A stretch of DNA of 64,000 nt from assembly GCA_029547205.1 (NCBI GenBank), contig JAKPPT010000072.1, positions 62,001 through 126,000 on the forward strand. The letters are read 5' to 3'. Within the stretch, counting starts at the first letter, position 1. Each line of letters starts with the position of its first letter. Shown in pieces: positions 1-7,876 of the stretch. The stretch is from Spirochaetota bacterium (GTDB lineage Bacteria > Spirochaetota > Spirochaetia > Treponematales > UBA12059). The position numbers and the translations under genes are program-made. Under the pieces are notes generated by a model. The model ran no database searches, had not been told where the DNA came from, and saw nothing but the letters and a program-made list of their open reading frames with translations.

Positions 1-192
1 ACTGGTACAGGTTTTGTGTTTGATAATTTAACTCCGCAGGCAATATTTGACACAACAGGGTGGGCTGTATATACCTATTACAATCGTAAGGATCATTTTA
101 TTGCAATGCAGAAAGCAGCTATGGAACAACGGTTTAGCTGGGATAAATCTGTTAGCGAGTATATGGCATTGTACTCGCTTCTTGTAAAATAG
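1..192 (+). CDS. glgA: Glycogen synthase, C-terminal end (5' truncated by window)
   Basis: The reading frame is open from base 1 and stops with TAG at 190-192, giving the last 63 residues of a protein. It begins TGTGFVFD and continues with a helix leading to RFSWDKSVSEYMALY near the end. The G-T-G-F-x-F segment and the final FSW-K-S--EY-xLY pattern match the C-terminus of bacterial GlgA, the ADP-glucose transferase that elongates alpha-1,4-glucan. The sugar-nucleotide site lies outside the window. The next gene follows 34 bases later on the same strand. The assignment rests on this C-terminal pattern only. Confidence 0.75.
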   Translation, partial: TGTGFVFDNLTPQAIFDTTGWAVYTYYNRKDHFIAMQKAAMEQRFSWDKSVSEYMALYSLLVK

Positions 193-226
193 AACTTTAT
201 GAGCAACAAGATTTTGGGAGGAAAAT

Positions 227-1708
227 ATGAATACTAGTATTGAAAAAAAAGTATATGACTATAAACCCGATGCTGTTCGTTCTACAATAGTGCAAGCATT
301 ACGCAAGAAGCATGGTGAAGCAACTGTTGCAGATGTGATTGCAGCAACAGGACTTCCAAAATATCAGGTAGAAACGGAAATGCCAGCTTTAGTCGATGAA
401 TACAACGGTAGGCTTCGTGTAACTGATTCAGGTGAAATTTTATTTTCTTTTCCTCATGGGTTTACAAGCCGCTATAGAGGATTAGGAGTAACGTTAAAAA
501 AAATATTCTCTGCTGTAAAAAAAGGTGTTAAAGCAATTGCTGTTTTTTTATTTAAAGCATGGATTATGGTAATGCTTGTTGGCTACTTTGTTTTTTTTGT
601 TGCATTAGCATTACTCGCAGTGTTTGCAAGCTTTGCTGGCAGTTCATCTTCACGACGGGATAATCGAAGCAGCAGCTCTGGAGCAGGTGGTTTCCTGGCT
701 GTACGGGTAATTGAACTCATAGTTAGAATTTGGTTTTATAGTGAGCTATTTAAAACACCAGAAGAACGAGCTTCCGATTATTATAGACGACAGGAAGCTA
801 AAAGGAATTCACGGCCACTTCATAAAGCAATTTTTTCTTTTGTGTTTGGTGAACCTGATGTAAACAAAGATCATGATGTTTTACTAAAAAAAATCTTTGT
901 TGCCATGGTAAGGATGAAAAAAGGTATTATTACAATTGAGGATTTTATTGCGCTTACAGGTTTATCGCCAGAATCAGCAGAACAGGCTATATGCCGCTAT
1001 TTATATGAATTTGAAGGAAGTCCCGAAGTTTCAGAAGATGGAACATTATACTATGATTTTTCAAAGCTGCTTGTTCGACTGGATACTGAAAAGTCGATCA
1101 ACACTGTCTCTGCATTTAAGAAGCTGCAACCGTTTTCTGGGAATAATAAAAAAAGTAATACAACATTCGCGGTTATTAATGGCGTAAACTTGATCTTTGG
1201 CAGTTATTTTTTATTTCAAGCTTTACAGTATGATCCTGCAATGATTAAAACCGAATTTTCATATTTCTTTTATTTTACATTTAAATTATTTGCATCTTTT
1301 GGAGTTGAAAATCCACTGGCAGTAATAACATGGGTTCTTGGAGCTGTTCCATTTGTGTTTTCACTATTATTTTGGATTGTTCCTGCTGTGCGATCGTTGT
1401 TACTCAAACATTCCAATGAAGCTATAAAAGTAGAAAATGCAAGACGGTATGTATACACGCAGCTTGCTCATGCTCCGATTGAACTCGATGAATCTATTTT
1501 TAATGATGCTCCTGTGTTTGCTGTACCAGATTCTCAAAACATAAAGAAAGTACTAATGGAAACAGCAGTCTATGAAAAAGCTGATGTTTCTGAAAACGGT
1601 AAATATATACTTACCGATTATGGAAGACGTTATAAAGATATAGAAAGCCTTCGTGCAAAAAAAATAGTTACCGGACCGGGTTCAGTTATTTTTGATTCAG
1701 AATCGTAA
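227..1708 (+). CDS. Membrane protein with repeated winged-helix-like modules (unknown function)
   Basis: A 493-residue protein; its ATG is preceded by GGGAGG. Residues about 15-75 look like a small winged-helix unit (helices, a TGLPKYQVE turn, then a strand pair ending in GEILFSFP). A second copy at about 220-285 has TGLSPESAEQ and GTLYYDF, and a weaker third lies near the C-terminus. Between them are hydrophobic segments at about 103-136, 163-180, 318-338, 350-365 and 371-400, with a Ser/Arg-rich linker near 140-155. No catalytic motif is visible. From memory, the repeat pattern resembles a family of membrane proteins in cyanobacteria and plastids, but I could not test this. The 3' end overlaps the convergent gene by 23 bases. 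Confidence 0.6.
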   Translation: MNTSIEKKVYDYKPDAVRSTIVQALRKKHGEATVADVIAATGLPKYQVETEMPALVDEYNGRLRVTDSGEILFSFPHGFTSRYRGLGVTLKKIFSAVKKGVKAIAVFLFKAWIMVMLVGYFVFFVALALLAVFASFAGSSSSRRDNRSSSSGAGGFLAVRVIELIVRIWFYSELFKTPEERASDYYRRQEAKRNSRPLHKAIFSFVFGEPDVNKDHDVLLKKIFVAMVRMKKGIITIEDFIALTGLSPESAEQAICRYLYEFEGSPEVSEDGTLYYDFSKLLVRLDTEKSINTVSAFKKLQPFSGNNKKSNTTFAVINGVNLIFGSYFLFQALQYDPAMIKTEFSYFFYFTFKLFASFGVENPLAVITWVLGAVPFVFSLLFWIVPAVRSLLLKHSNEAIKVENARRYVYTQLAHAPIELDESIFNDAPVFAVPDSQNIKKVLMETAVYEKADVSENGKYILTDYGRRYKDIESLRAKKIVTGPGSVIFDSES

Positions 1709-2534
1709 GAGCGTTCGCAATAAATTGTTTGAGTTCTCCAATGCTGTATTCCATGGGTATAATACTTGGGGATTCTGGAGCTGGATTAAGGAGTACATTA
1801 CAGGCTAATGCTTGTGTAAATAATTCATGATAATTACTGCATGCTGGATAGATATACGGTCCATCATTAATAAATATTCCTTTACAATAATCGGTAAATT
1901 GTTTCCAGAAATCGGGGTTATAGCCTGATTGAGTAAAGTTAAGAAGACTATAAATACTGCGAGCGCCAGCATAATACTGCAGTGGCGCAATACAAAAAAG
2001 TTCCTGGTGTTCTCTGTAATAATCACGAGCAGTTTCAAACTGTTTTGTATCAGTAAAGAGCAATACAGAAAAGCTCAATGGGTATAAACCTGGTACAGTA
2101 AAAACACCGATACAGTGTGAGGGTAATGGTAAAAAAGGCCTTATTCGAACTGGTTGTATAGCGTTCGAAAAAGAATAGTCAGTTTGCCCGTTGTTCAATG
2201 GCCAGAGTTCTTTAAGTTTACCTGAATAATTAAAGCACGTTTTAAGCACATACATTGCAGCGTTTTCATTGGGCATATATAAATACTGATAATCAGCACC
2301 TAAATACTTTTGTAAAGCCTTTGTAAATCGAGCTTCGTATAAACCGGGATAGGTTGATGCAAGACCCTTCTCAATAGCATTTTTTGCATATAATTTTACT
2401 TTGTTTTCTTTATATGACAGTATACGAATACCATTATCAAGATATAAATCCAGAATTCTCTTACCAGAATTGCAATAGAGACGATTCCCGCGGATTCGAC
2501 GTATTGGTGGTAGCAAAGAATAAACATTATTCAT
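1686..2534 (-). CDS. Degenerate class III aminotransferase-like protein
   Basis: A 282-residue protein that starts 3 bases after the helicase stop, with AAGGA upstream. The N-terminal half follows the opening of class III (glutamate-1-semialdehyde type) PLP aminotransferases: a G-x-x-L-Y--SGKRILDLYLD-G segment, then A-I-E-K-G-L, then an E--FTKAL helix and an NENAAMYVLKT segment where the family has the small-domain-to-PLP-domain transition. The family is usually about 420-450 residues. Here the middle containing the PLP-binding lysine and the D-E--xGxGR region is missing or unrecognisable. It may be a structural remnant with a new role or a decaying enzyme. It is the last gene of the leftward cluster. 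Confidence 0.5.
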   Translation of the reverse strand: MNNVYSLLPPIRRIRGNRLYCNSGKRILDLYLDNGIRILSYKENKVKLYAKNAIEKGLASTYPGLYEARFTKALQKYLGADYQYLYMPNENAAMYVLKTCFNYSGKLKELWPLNNGQTDYSFSNAIQPVRIRPFLPLPSHCIGVFTVPGLYPLSFSVLLFTDTKQFETARDYYREHQELFCIAPLQYYAGARSIYSLLNFTQSGYNPDFWKQFTDYCKGIFINDGPYIYPACSNYHELFTQALACNVLLNPAPESPSIIPMEYSIGELKQFIANALTILNQK

Positions 2535-2537
2535 GGT

Positions 2538-4604
2538 CTAATCCTTAATTTTCATTAGTGAGTTTGTGTATTTGGGAATAAAAGTTTTCTCAAAACCATT
2601 CTCAAACGTAACATAAATGACGGTTTGTGCACCAGTGTTTTCAACTCGTTTTACCCATCCTGTTCCATATTCATCGTGGTAAACTTTTGTGCCTTTTTGC
2701 CATTCTGATTGCTTTTTAAGCTGATTTTTTTCTGCATCGATTGATAGTAATTTTTCAGGGATTTCGCTGAGAAATAGCGAAGGTTGAGTTTCTTGAATGT
2801 ATCCTCGCGAATAAGTATATTTTCGATACGTTAAGAATAATAAATCTTTTGCTCGTGTCAGTGCTACATAAAAAAGTCTTCGTTCTTCTTCAAGTTCATC
2901 ATCAAATTTATCAGTTCGTGGGAAGAGTCCCTGTTCTAATCCGGTTACAAAAACACAGGGGTATTCAAGACCTTTAGTGTTATGAATTGTTATCAGTGTA
3001 ACATAGTCATGTGATGGAGAGTTTTTTTCCTGTTTGTCCAGTACAGAAAATTCCAAAAATTGCTGGAGACCTTCCTGTGTTGCAGGGTAGGTATATGCAC
3101 TGGAAGCAAGTTCTTCAAGGTTTTTCTGTTTTTCATTATCTTCTTGATTGTATAAATCATCAATTCCGGTAATTGTGAATAATTTTTTAAAAAATAATCC
3201 CAAATTTTCTGATTGCTCCAGTAATGACTGTAATTTATTTATAATAGTTATAAATTGTTCAATACCCTGCATTATTTTTTTCGAAGAAAAAACACATTTT
3301 CTACATGCTTCCAATATAGGAATTTTGTGTTCATCACTATATGCAAGGAGCCTGGAAAATGTAACAGCACCAATGCCTCTTGCTGGTTTATTGATTATTC
3401 GTTTACATGCAACAATATCATTAGGATTATATATGCATGCTGCATATGCAAGTGCATCTTTTACTTCTTCCCGCTCAAAAAAGCGTAATGCACCAACTAC
3501 CTTAAAAGGAATATAGTGTTGTGTAAATACCTGTTCAAATACTCGTGATTGCGCATTGGTTCGGTATAAAATAGCAAAATCGGAGTATCGTCTTCCATTT
3601 TGAATTTCTTTATCAATAACTGATGCGCAAAAGTCTGCTTCTTCTGTATCGTTATTTACTACTTTTAAAACAGGTTTAAGACCGCCTTTTCGTACTGCAA
3701 CAAGCTCTTTCCCCATTCGGTTTACATTGTTGCTGACGACTGCATGTGCTGTATCAAGAATGGTCTGGTATGATCGATAATTTGTTACTAGCTTTATTAT
3801 TGTAGTATTCGGAAACGTTTGTGGAAATTCCAAAATATTATTTACTTCAGCGCCACGAAATTTGTATATGCTCTGGTCGTCATCACCAACTACACAGATT
3901 TTCGTTTGAGGTCCAGCAAGTGTTTTAAGTAATTGGAATTGAGCTATATTAGAATCTTGATATTCATCAACTAAAATATATGAAAAACGTTCATGTGTTC
4001 TTTGCTGGATTTCAGGATAGTGTTCGAGCACCTCGATAGGTTTTAGAATAAGATCGCCAAAATCGACATTCCCGGTTTCTGCTAATTTTTGGTTGTATTC
4101 AGCATAGTAGCGTGAAAAATCGGGAAAATATTTTTCAAACCTGGAAATGCCAGGGCTGTCAGGTAGCAACGCATAATCTTTTGCACGAGCAATAAGTCTT
4201 GCAATGTTTTTATGTTGTTGACTGTTCAAAGTAGGAAATAGTGATTCAATGAGATTTTCTGAGTCCTCATCATCATAAATCGAAAATGTGGGCTTTAGTC
4301 CTGCAAACGGTGCATGCTGGCGTAAAAACCAGGCTCCAAATGAGTGAAAGGTTCGTATCTGAACCTGTTCACAGGCTGGCTCTAATGCTATGGCGCGTTC
4401 TTGCATTTCTCGAGCTGCTTTGTTCGTGAAGGTAACAGCAAGAATAGCATAGGGGGAGATATGTTCGTGCGCTATGAGCCATGCAATTTTACATGTGATG
4501 ACGCGCGTTTTGCCAGAACCTGCTCCCGCAAGGATTAAAAGATTACTTGCATTACAGGTAACGGCCTCGCGTTGAGCTGGATTGAGTTCATCCAGTGCAG
4601 TCAT
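2538..4604 (-). CDS. UvrD/PcrA/Rep-family DNA helicase
   Basis: A 688-residue superfamily 1A helicase that unwinds DNA 3'-to-5' using ATP in repair and replication restart. Walker A AGAGSGKT is at residues 26-33. The Walker B/motif II region has DEYQDSN, motif III has GDDDQSIYKFRGA, motif IV has NYRS, motif V has TIHNTKGLE and motif VI has VALTRAKD. The C-terminus has a Tudor-like segment (GTKVYHDEYGTGWVKRVE) as in PcrA/UvrD, which contacts RNA polymerase in other bacteria. The length is near that of PcrA (about 720). The start overlaps the rimO stop by 4 bases (ATGA), so translation is likely coupled. PcrA, UvrD and Rep cannot be told apart by motif reading. Confidence 0.92.
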   Translation of the reverse strand: MTALDELNPAQREAVTCNASNLLILAGAGSGKTRVITCKIAWLIAHEHISPYAILAVTFTNKAAREMQERAIALEPACEQVQIRTFHSFGAWFLRQHAPFAGLKPTFSIYDDEDSENLIESLFPTLNSQQHKNIARLIARAKDYALLPDSPGISRFEKYFPDFSRYYAEYNQKLAETGNVDFGDLILKPIEVLEHYPEIQQRTHERFSYILVDEYQDSNIAQFQLLKTLAGPQTKICVVGDDDQSIYKFRGAEVNNILEFPQTFPNTTIIKLVTNYRSYQTILDTAHAVVSNNVNRMGKELVAVRKGGLKPVLKVVNNDTEEADFCASVIDKEIQNGRRYSDFAILYRTNAQSRVFEQVFTQHYIPFKVVGALRFFEREEVKDALAYAACIYNPNDIVACKRIINKPARGIGAVTFSRLLAYSDEHKIPILEACRKCVFSSKKIMQGIEQFITIINKLQSLLEQSENLGLFFKKLFTITGIDDLYNQEDNEKQKNLEELASSAYTYPATQEGLQQFLEFSVLDKQEKNSPSHDYVTLITIHNTKGLEYPCVFVTGLEQGLFPRTDKFDDELEEERRLFYVALTRAKDLLFLTYRKYTYSRGYIQETQPSLFLSEIPEKLLSIDAEKNQLKKQSEWQKGTKVYHDEYGTGWVKRVENTGAQTVIYVTFENGFEKTFIPKYTNSLMKIKD

Positions 4605-5908
4605 GAAATCACAATTCCTTCAAGATCGATGCCTCGTACTGCAACAATACGTGCTGTAACGACACTACCTGGCTTTGCTGTACATCCTGTCAGAACCACA
4701 GCCCCATCTACTTCGGGTGCTTGCATGAATGCTCTTCCAATACAGAGATCGCTATCGGTAATTGTTTCTTCAATGAGTACTGTCTGTTCTGTGCCAATGT
4801 AGCGGCGAAGCCGCTCTTGGGATATATATTGCTGAATTTCTTCTATTTGCTTTCTTCGCTGCTGTGCTAATCGTTTAGGAACTCGAGGTTTCATACCATA
4901 CGCTTCGGTATTTTCTTCACGGCTGTATTCAAACGCTCCAAGCCAATCAAACTGCGCTTGTTTTTGAAAATTAAGAAGTTCCTGGAAGTCATCTTCGGAT
5001 TCGCCAGGAAATCCAACTAAAAAGGTAGACCGGATAACAGCATGAGGGAGCTGGTTTCTAATGGTTTCCAGCAATGTGAGATACTGTGTGCTGGTACCTT
5101 TTCTGTTCATAGCACGTAAAATCTTCTCTGACGCATGCTGGAATGGAATATCAAAATAAGGGATTATCCGTTTATCCTGTTGCATGCAGGAAAGTATATC
5201 AAGTGGAAAATGATCAGGGTGCATATAGAGCAGTCGTATAACAAAATTGCCTTTAAGTTCTCCAAGTTTCGAAAGGAGTTCATAGAGGCTCGTTCCACTA
5301 TCCTTCCCATACGATCCAACATCCTGCCCAATAAATGTTAATTCATAGGTACCAAGTTCTAAAAGCTTTTTACATTCAGTGATTATATGATCTAAGGGAC
5401 GAGACGATAATTCACCCCGGATTAGTGGAATAGCGCAGTACGAACAATGGTTACTGCATCCTTCGGAAATTTTTACATATGCCTGTCCCTTAAAACCAAA
5501 AAAGTAATCACGATTTTCAGGAAGATAGTGACCTGGACGCGAATATTTGCTGAGCTTTTGTCCCTTGACAGCAGAATCTACAACGCTGAGAACGTCATCG
5601 AGTTTACCATTTCCAGCAAAGCCGTCGAGTTCAGGCATTTCGGTTGCTAGTTCGTTGCAGTACCGTTGAACGAGGCAACCAGCTGCAATTATTTTTTTTT
5701 GAGGATACGTGTTACGATAGTATAACAATGTATCAATAGCTTCGGATTTTGCACTTTCAATAAATCCACAGGTATTTACTATAATAATATCAGCTCGATT
5801 TGGTTCATAAACAACCGAATAGCCACATTTTGAAAGCTTTGTTGCTAGTTCTTCAGAATCTACCTGATTTTTAGCACAGCCAAGGGTATCAATAAATATA
5901 GTAACCAT
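4601..5908 (-). CDS. rimO: Ribosomal protein S12 methylthiotransferase RimO
   Basis: A 435-residue radical SAM methylthiotransferase. The N-terminal UPF0004 domain begins with TLGCAKNQVDSE and has two further cysteines (NTCGF and AAGCLVQRY) that would bind the second 4Fe-4S cluster. The radical SAM cluster motif is EGCSNHCSYCAIP, and a TRAM domain occupies about residues 365-435. The C-A-K-N-x-x-D-S signature and TRAM length favour RimO, which modifies an aspartate of ribosomal protein S12, over MiaB. It lies 6 bases downstream of the RodZ-like gene and overlaps the helicase gene by 4 bases. Confidence 0.93.
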   Translation of the reverse strand: MVTIFIDTLGCAKNQVDSEELATKLSKCGYSVVYEPNRADIIIVNTCGFIESAKSEAIDTLLYYRNTYPQKKIIAAGCLVQRYCNELATEMPELDGFAGNGKLDDVLSVVDSAVKGQKLSKYSRPGHYLPENRDYFFGFKGQAYVKISEGCSNHCSYCAIPLIRGELSSRPLDHIITECKKLLELGTYELTFIGQDVGSYGKDSGTSLYELLSKLGELKGNFVIRLLYMHPDHFPLDILSCMQQDKRIIPYFDIPFQHASEKILRAMNRKGTSTQYLTLLETIRNQLPHAVIRSTFLVGFPGESEDDFQELLNFQKQAQFDWLGAFEYSREENTEAYGMKPRVPKRLAQQRRKQIEEIQQYISQERLRRYIGTEQTVLIEETITDSDLCIGRAFMQAPEVDGAVVLTGCTAKPGSVVTARIVAVRGIDLEGIVIS

Positions 5909-5914
5909 GACAGA

Positions 5915-7036
5915 TTAATCCAGCTGGTAGAGGCCGAGTGTCCATGTTCCATCGTCCGCTTGAGTCCAGCGTAATGCTCGAACAGATACTTCTCCCGGGT
6001 TTCCCAATTCAATATCTGCATTTTGTCCACCAGATGCCATGATACTGATTTTAGGAGAGCCTGCATTGCTGCACCAGATAATCATTGAGTTAGTAGCATT
6101 GATAGTTACAATATCACCTTTTCTAAAGTACTTTTCTTCACGAGTTTTTCGGTCAATTTCATACCTAAACATTGCATAGTTACGAAAGGTAATATTGGCA
6201 GTAAATGGGAATGGGCTTCGTTTGCCGGTAAATACTGCTGTAAGAAAAGCACCGCTTTTTTCGTTAGATTTTGCAGGAACTGATGTAGAAACAGCAACAG
6301 GATTAGCTTCTGGCATTTCAGTTTTTGCTGCACTTGCAAGAGCGAGTGTGTCTGCAGCAGAAAATCTTACTAGTGCACCTACCGATGGTGCATTTTTCTG
6401 AAAATCGCTGATAAAAGCATAGAGCTCTGGTATATTGTCTTTATCTAAATCGATGCTGCCTTCTTCTCCAAGGAGAAAATTACGAGTTCCGGTTGGTGTC
6501 TGAAACAGGACTGTGTCATCAATTTGTTTTAGCACGATTACATATTTTTCATTATTGTATGTAACGGTAATTGAATCGCCAACATAGAGACGTTTTTCTA
6601 ATGTTTTAGTATCTAAAGTATATACTACAGGCGCATGAACTGTTTCCTGTGCTGATGTAGTATTTTTTTTGCTTAAAATTGCAAAGAGTACTATTGCAAT
6701 AAGAGCGATACCGAGGCAGCTGCCAATGATCCAATACAAAAGAGAATTTGTATTTTTACTCGTTTTATCATTGAGTAATTGTTCAACAGGAACATCTTGC
6801 TCTTGAATTCGTAAGCCTCGAAATGTATTTACAATTGATTGCGCATCAAGGCCAAGGTAATCGGCATAATTTTTTAAGAATCCAACAACATAGGTGTCTC
6901 CAGGGAAAATGCCAAAATTTTCTTCTTCAAGAGCTTGTATATAGCGTGGTGAAATATTAGTTTCTGCTGCTACTTGAGAAATTGAATAACCCAGAGTTGT
7001 ACGCGCTTCTTTGAGTTTCTGTCCTATGTTTGTCAT
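5915..7036 (-). CDS. RodZ-like membrane protein with N-terminal helix-turn-helix
   Basis: A 373-residue protein. Residues 1-75 form a Cro/C1-type helix-turn-helix with the RodZ pattern (GQKLKEARTTLGYSISQVA, then ISPRYIQALEEENF, then FLKNYADYLGLD). One transmembrane helix follows at about 99-121, then a long predicted periplasmic part ending in a beta-rich domain at about 265-373. In RodZ the helix-turn-helix binds MreB and the periplasmic end helps localise cell-wall synthesis. The C-terminal domain is longer than in Escherichia coli RodZ. It is followed closely by rimO. The architecture is firm; the cell-shape role is inferred from the family. Confidence 0.8.
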   Translation of the reverse strand: MTNIGQKLKEARTTLGYSISQVAAETNISPRYIQALEEENFGIFPGDTYVVGFLKNYADYLGLDAQSIVNTFRGLRIQEQDVPVEQLLNDKTSKNTNSLLYWIIGSCLGIALIAIVLFAILSKKNTTSAQETVHAPVVYTLDTKTLEKRLYVGDSITVTYNNEKYVIVLKQIDDTVLFQTPTGTRNFLLGEEGSIDLDKDNIPELYAFISDFQKNAPSVGALVRFSAADTLALASAAKTEMPEANPVAVSTSVPAKSNEKSGAFLTAVFTGKRSPFPFTANITFRNYAMFRYEIDRKTREEKYFRKGDIVTINATNSMIIWCSNAGSPKISIMASGGQNADIELGNPGEVSVRALRWTQADDGTWTLGLYQLD

Positions 7037-7120
7037 ATCAATTCCCTTAATTTCTTTTCATTTGTTTGTTATAGTAACTTGTTGATATATTTATGTATCG
7101 GCATAATGCCAAAAATAGCG

Positions 7121-7804
7121 TCAATCATTAGTATTATAAATAAAATTATTAAATACATTTGTTGATGCTGGAATATCGTACATGAAACGCGCACTGGTTA
7201 TACCAGTATTGAGCTTTATCGCTGTGAAATCGTAAATGCATTTATCACCAGTTAAAGTCGTTCCTTCCATCCTTCGAATAAGCTTTGTTTCAGGGTTGAT
7301 AGAGAGTATAATCGTTGTAAATCCTTCAGCAACAGTCTTGCGTTTCAAGAGGAGCTTAACAACTTGTTCTGGCTCTGTATCTGATAGGGGAACAGGGGTA
7401 GGCGATTTTTCAAATGTAATAATGTAATTTCGACCCATCATCCGTAAACCGTCTCCGCTTGCCATTGCAGCACTCTCTGCACCAGTTCCTGATACTTCCT
7501 GGGTAAATACGGCACGGTATTCAGGTACGTATACAATAAGCGTCTGACCATTATAGACAATGACCTGGTTGGCAGGTTGTGTAAAATCTATGCGAACCAT
7601 GCCTGGATTTTTAAAGAGCAATTTACCGGTCATTTTGGTTTTGCTGATTGTAATAGTTACTTGAGCTTCGTAATCTTTTATCTGGCTATACACAGTAGAT
7701 ACTTGCTTAAAATACTGCTCTGCGGTAATGAGATCTTGTGCTGATGCAGCAATGACGAGCACAGCACAAATTATTAAAACGGTAATAAATCTATGATTAT
7801 TCAT
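7121..7804 (-). CDS. LolA-like outer-membrane lipoprotein carrier family protein
   Basis: A 227-residue exported protein. An in-frame ATG lies 15 bases upstream, but GAGGAG sits just before the ATG at 7804, so MNNHRF is taken as the N-terminus. A signal peptide covers about residues 1-22 (hydrophobic core, then AASAQD). The mature part follows the LolA beta-barrel pattern: ITAEQYFKQVSTVYSQIKDY, then KMTGKLLFKNPGMVRIDF and GQTLIVYVPE. LolA proteins carry lipoproteins across the periplasm; spirochaetal members are poorly characterised. It sits between the TPR protein and the RodZ-like gene and has its own promoter at 7829-7857. Confidence 0.75.
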   Translation of the reverse strand: MNNHRFITVLIICAVLVIAASAQDLITAEQYFKQVSTVYSQIKDYEAQVTITISKTKMTGKLLFKNPGMVRIDFTQPANQVIVYNGQTLIVYVPEYRAVFTQEVSGTGAESAAMASGDGLRMMGRNYIITFEKSPTPVPLSDTEPEQVVKLLLKRKTVAEGFTTIILSINPETKLIRRMEGTTLTGDKCIYDFTAIKLNTGITSARFMYDIPASTNVFNNFIYNTND

Positions 7805-7828
7805 ATTGCTCCTCAACATGTATCATGC

Positions 7829-7857
7829 ACTATACACTATAGTAAAAAAAAGTTCAA
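7829..7857 (-). promoter_or_regulatory. Sigma-70-type promoter for the LolA-like gene
   Basis: On the minus strand TTGAAC (7852-7857) and TATAGT (7829-7834) are separated by exactly 17 bases, including a run of eight T. Transcription would begin near 7822, giving a leader of about 18 bases that contains the GAGGAG ribosome binding site. Confidence 0.6.
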
Positions 7858-7876
7858 ATACTTTAGCTTGTATGGT

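Noticed and set aside
7100-7110. Palindrome GGCATAATGCC downstream of the LolA-like gene as a terminator
   Set aside because: It has no T-run and the stem is only 5 bases.
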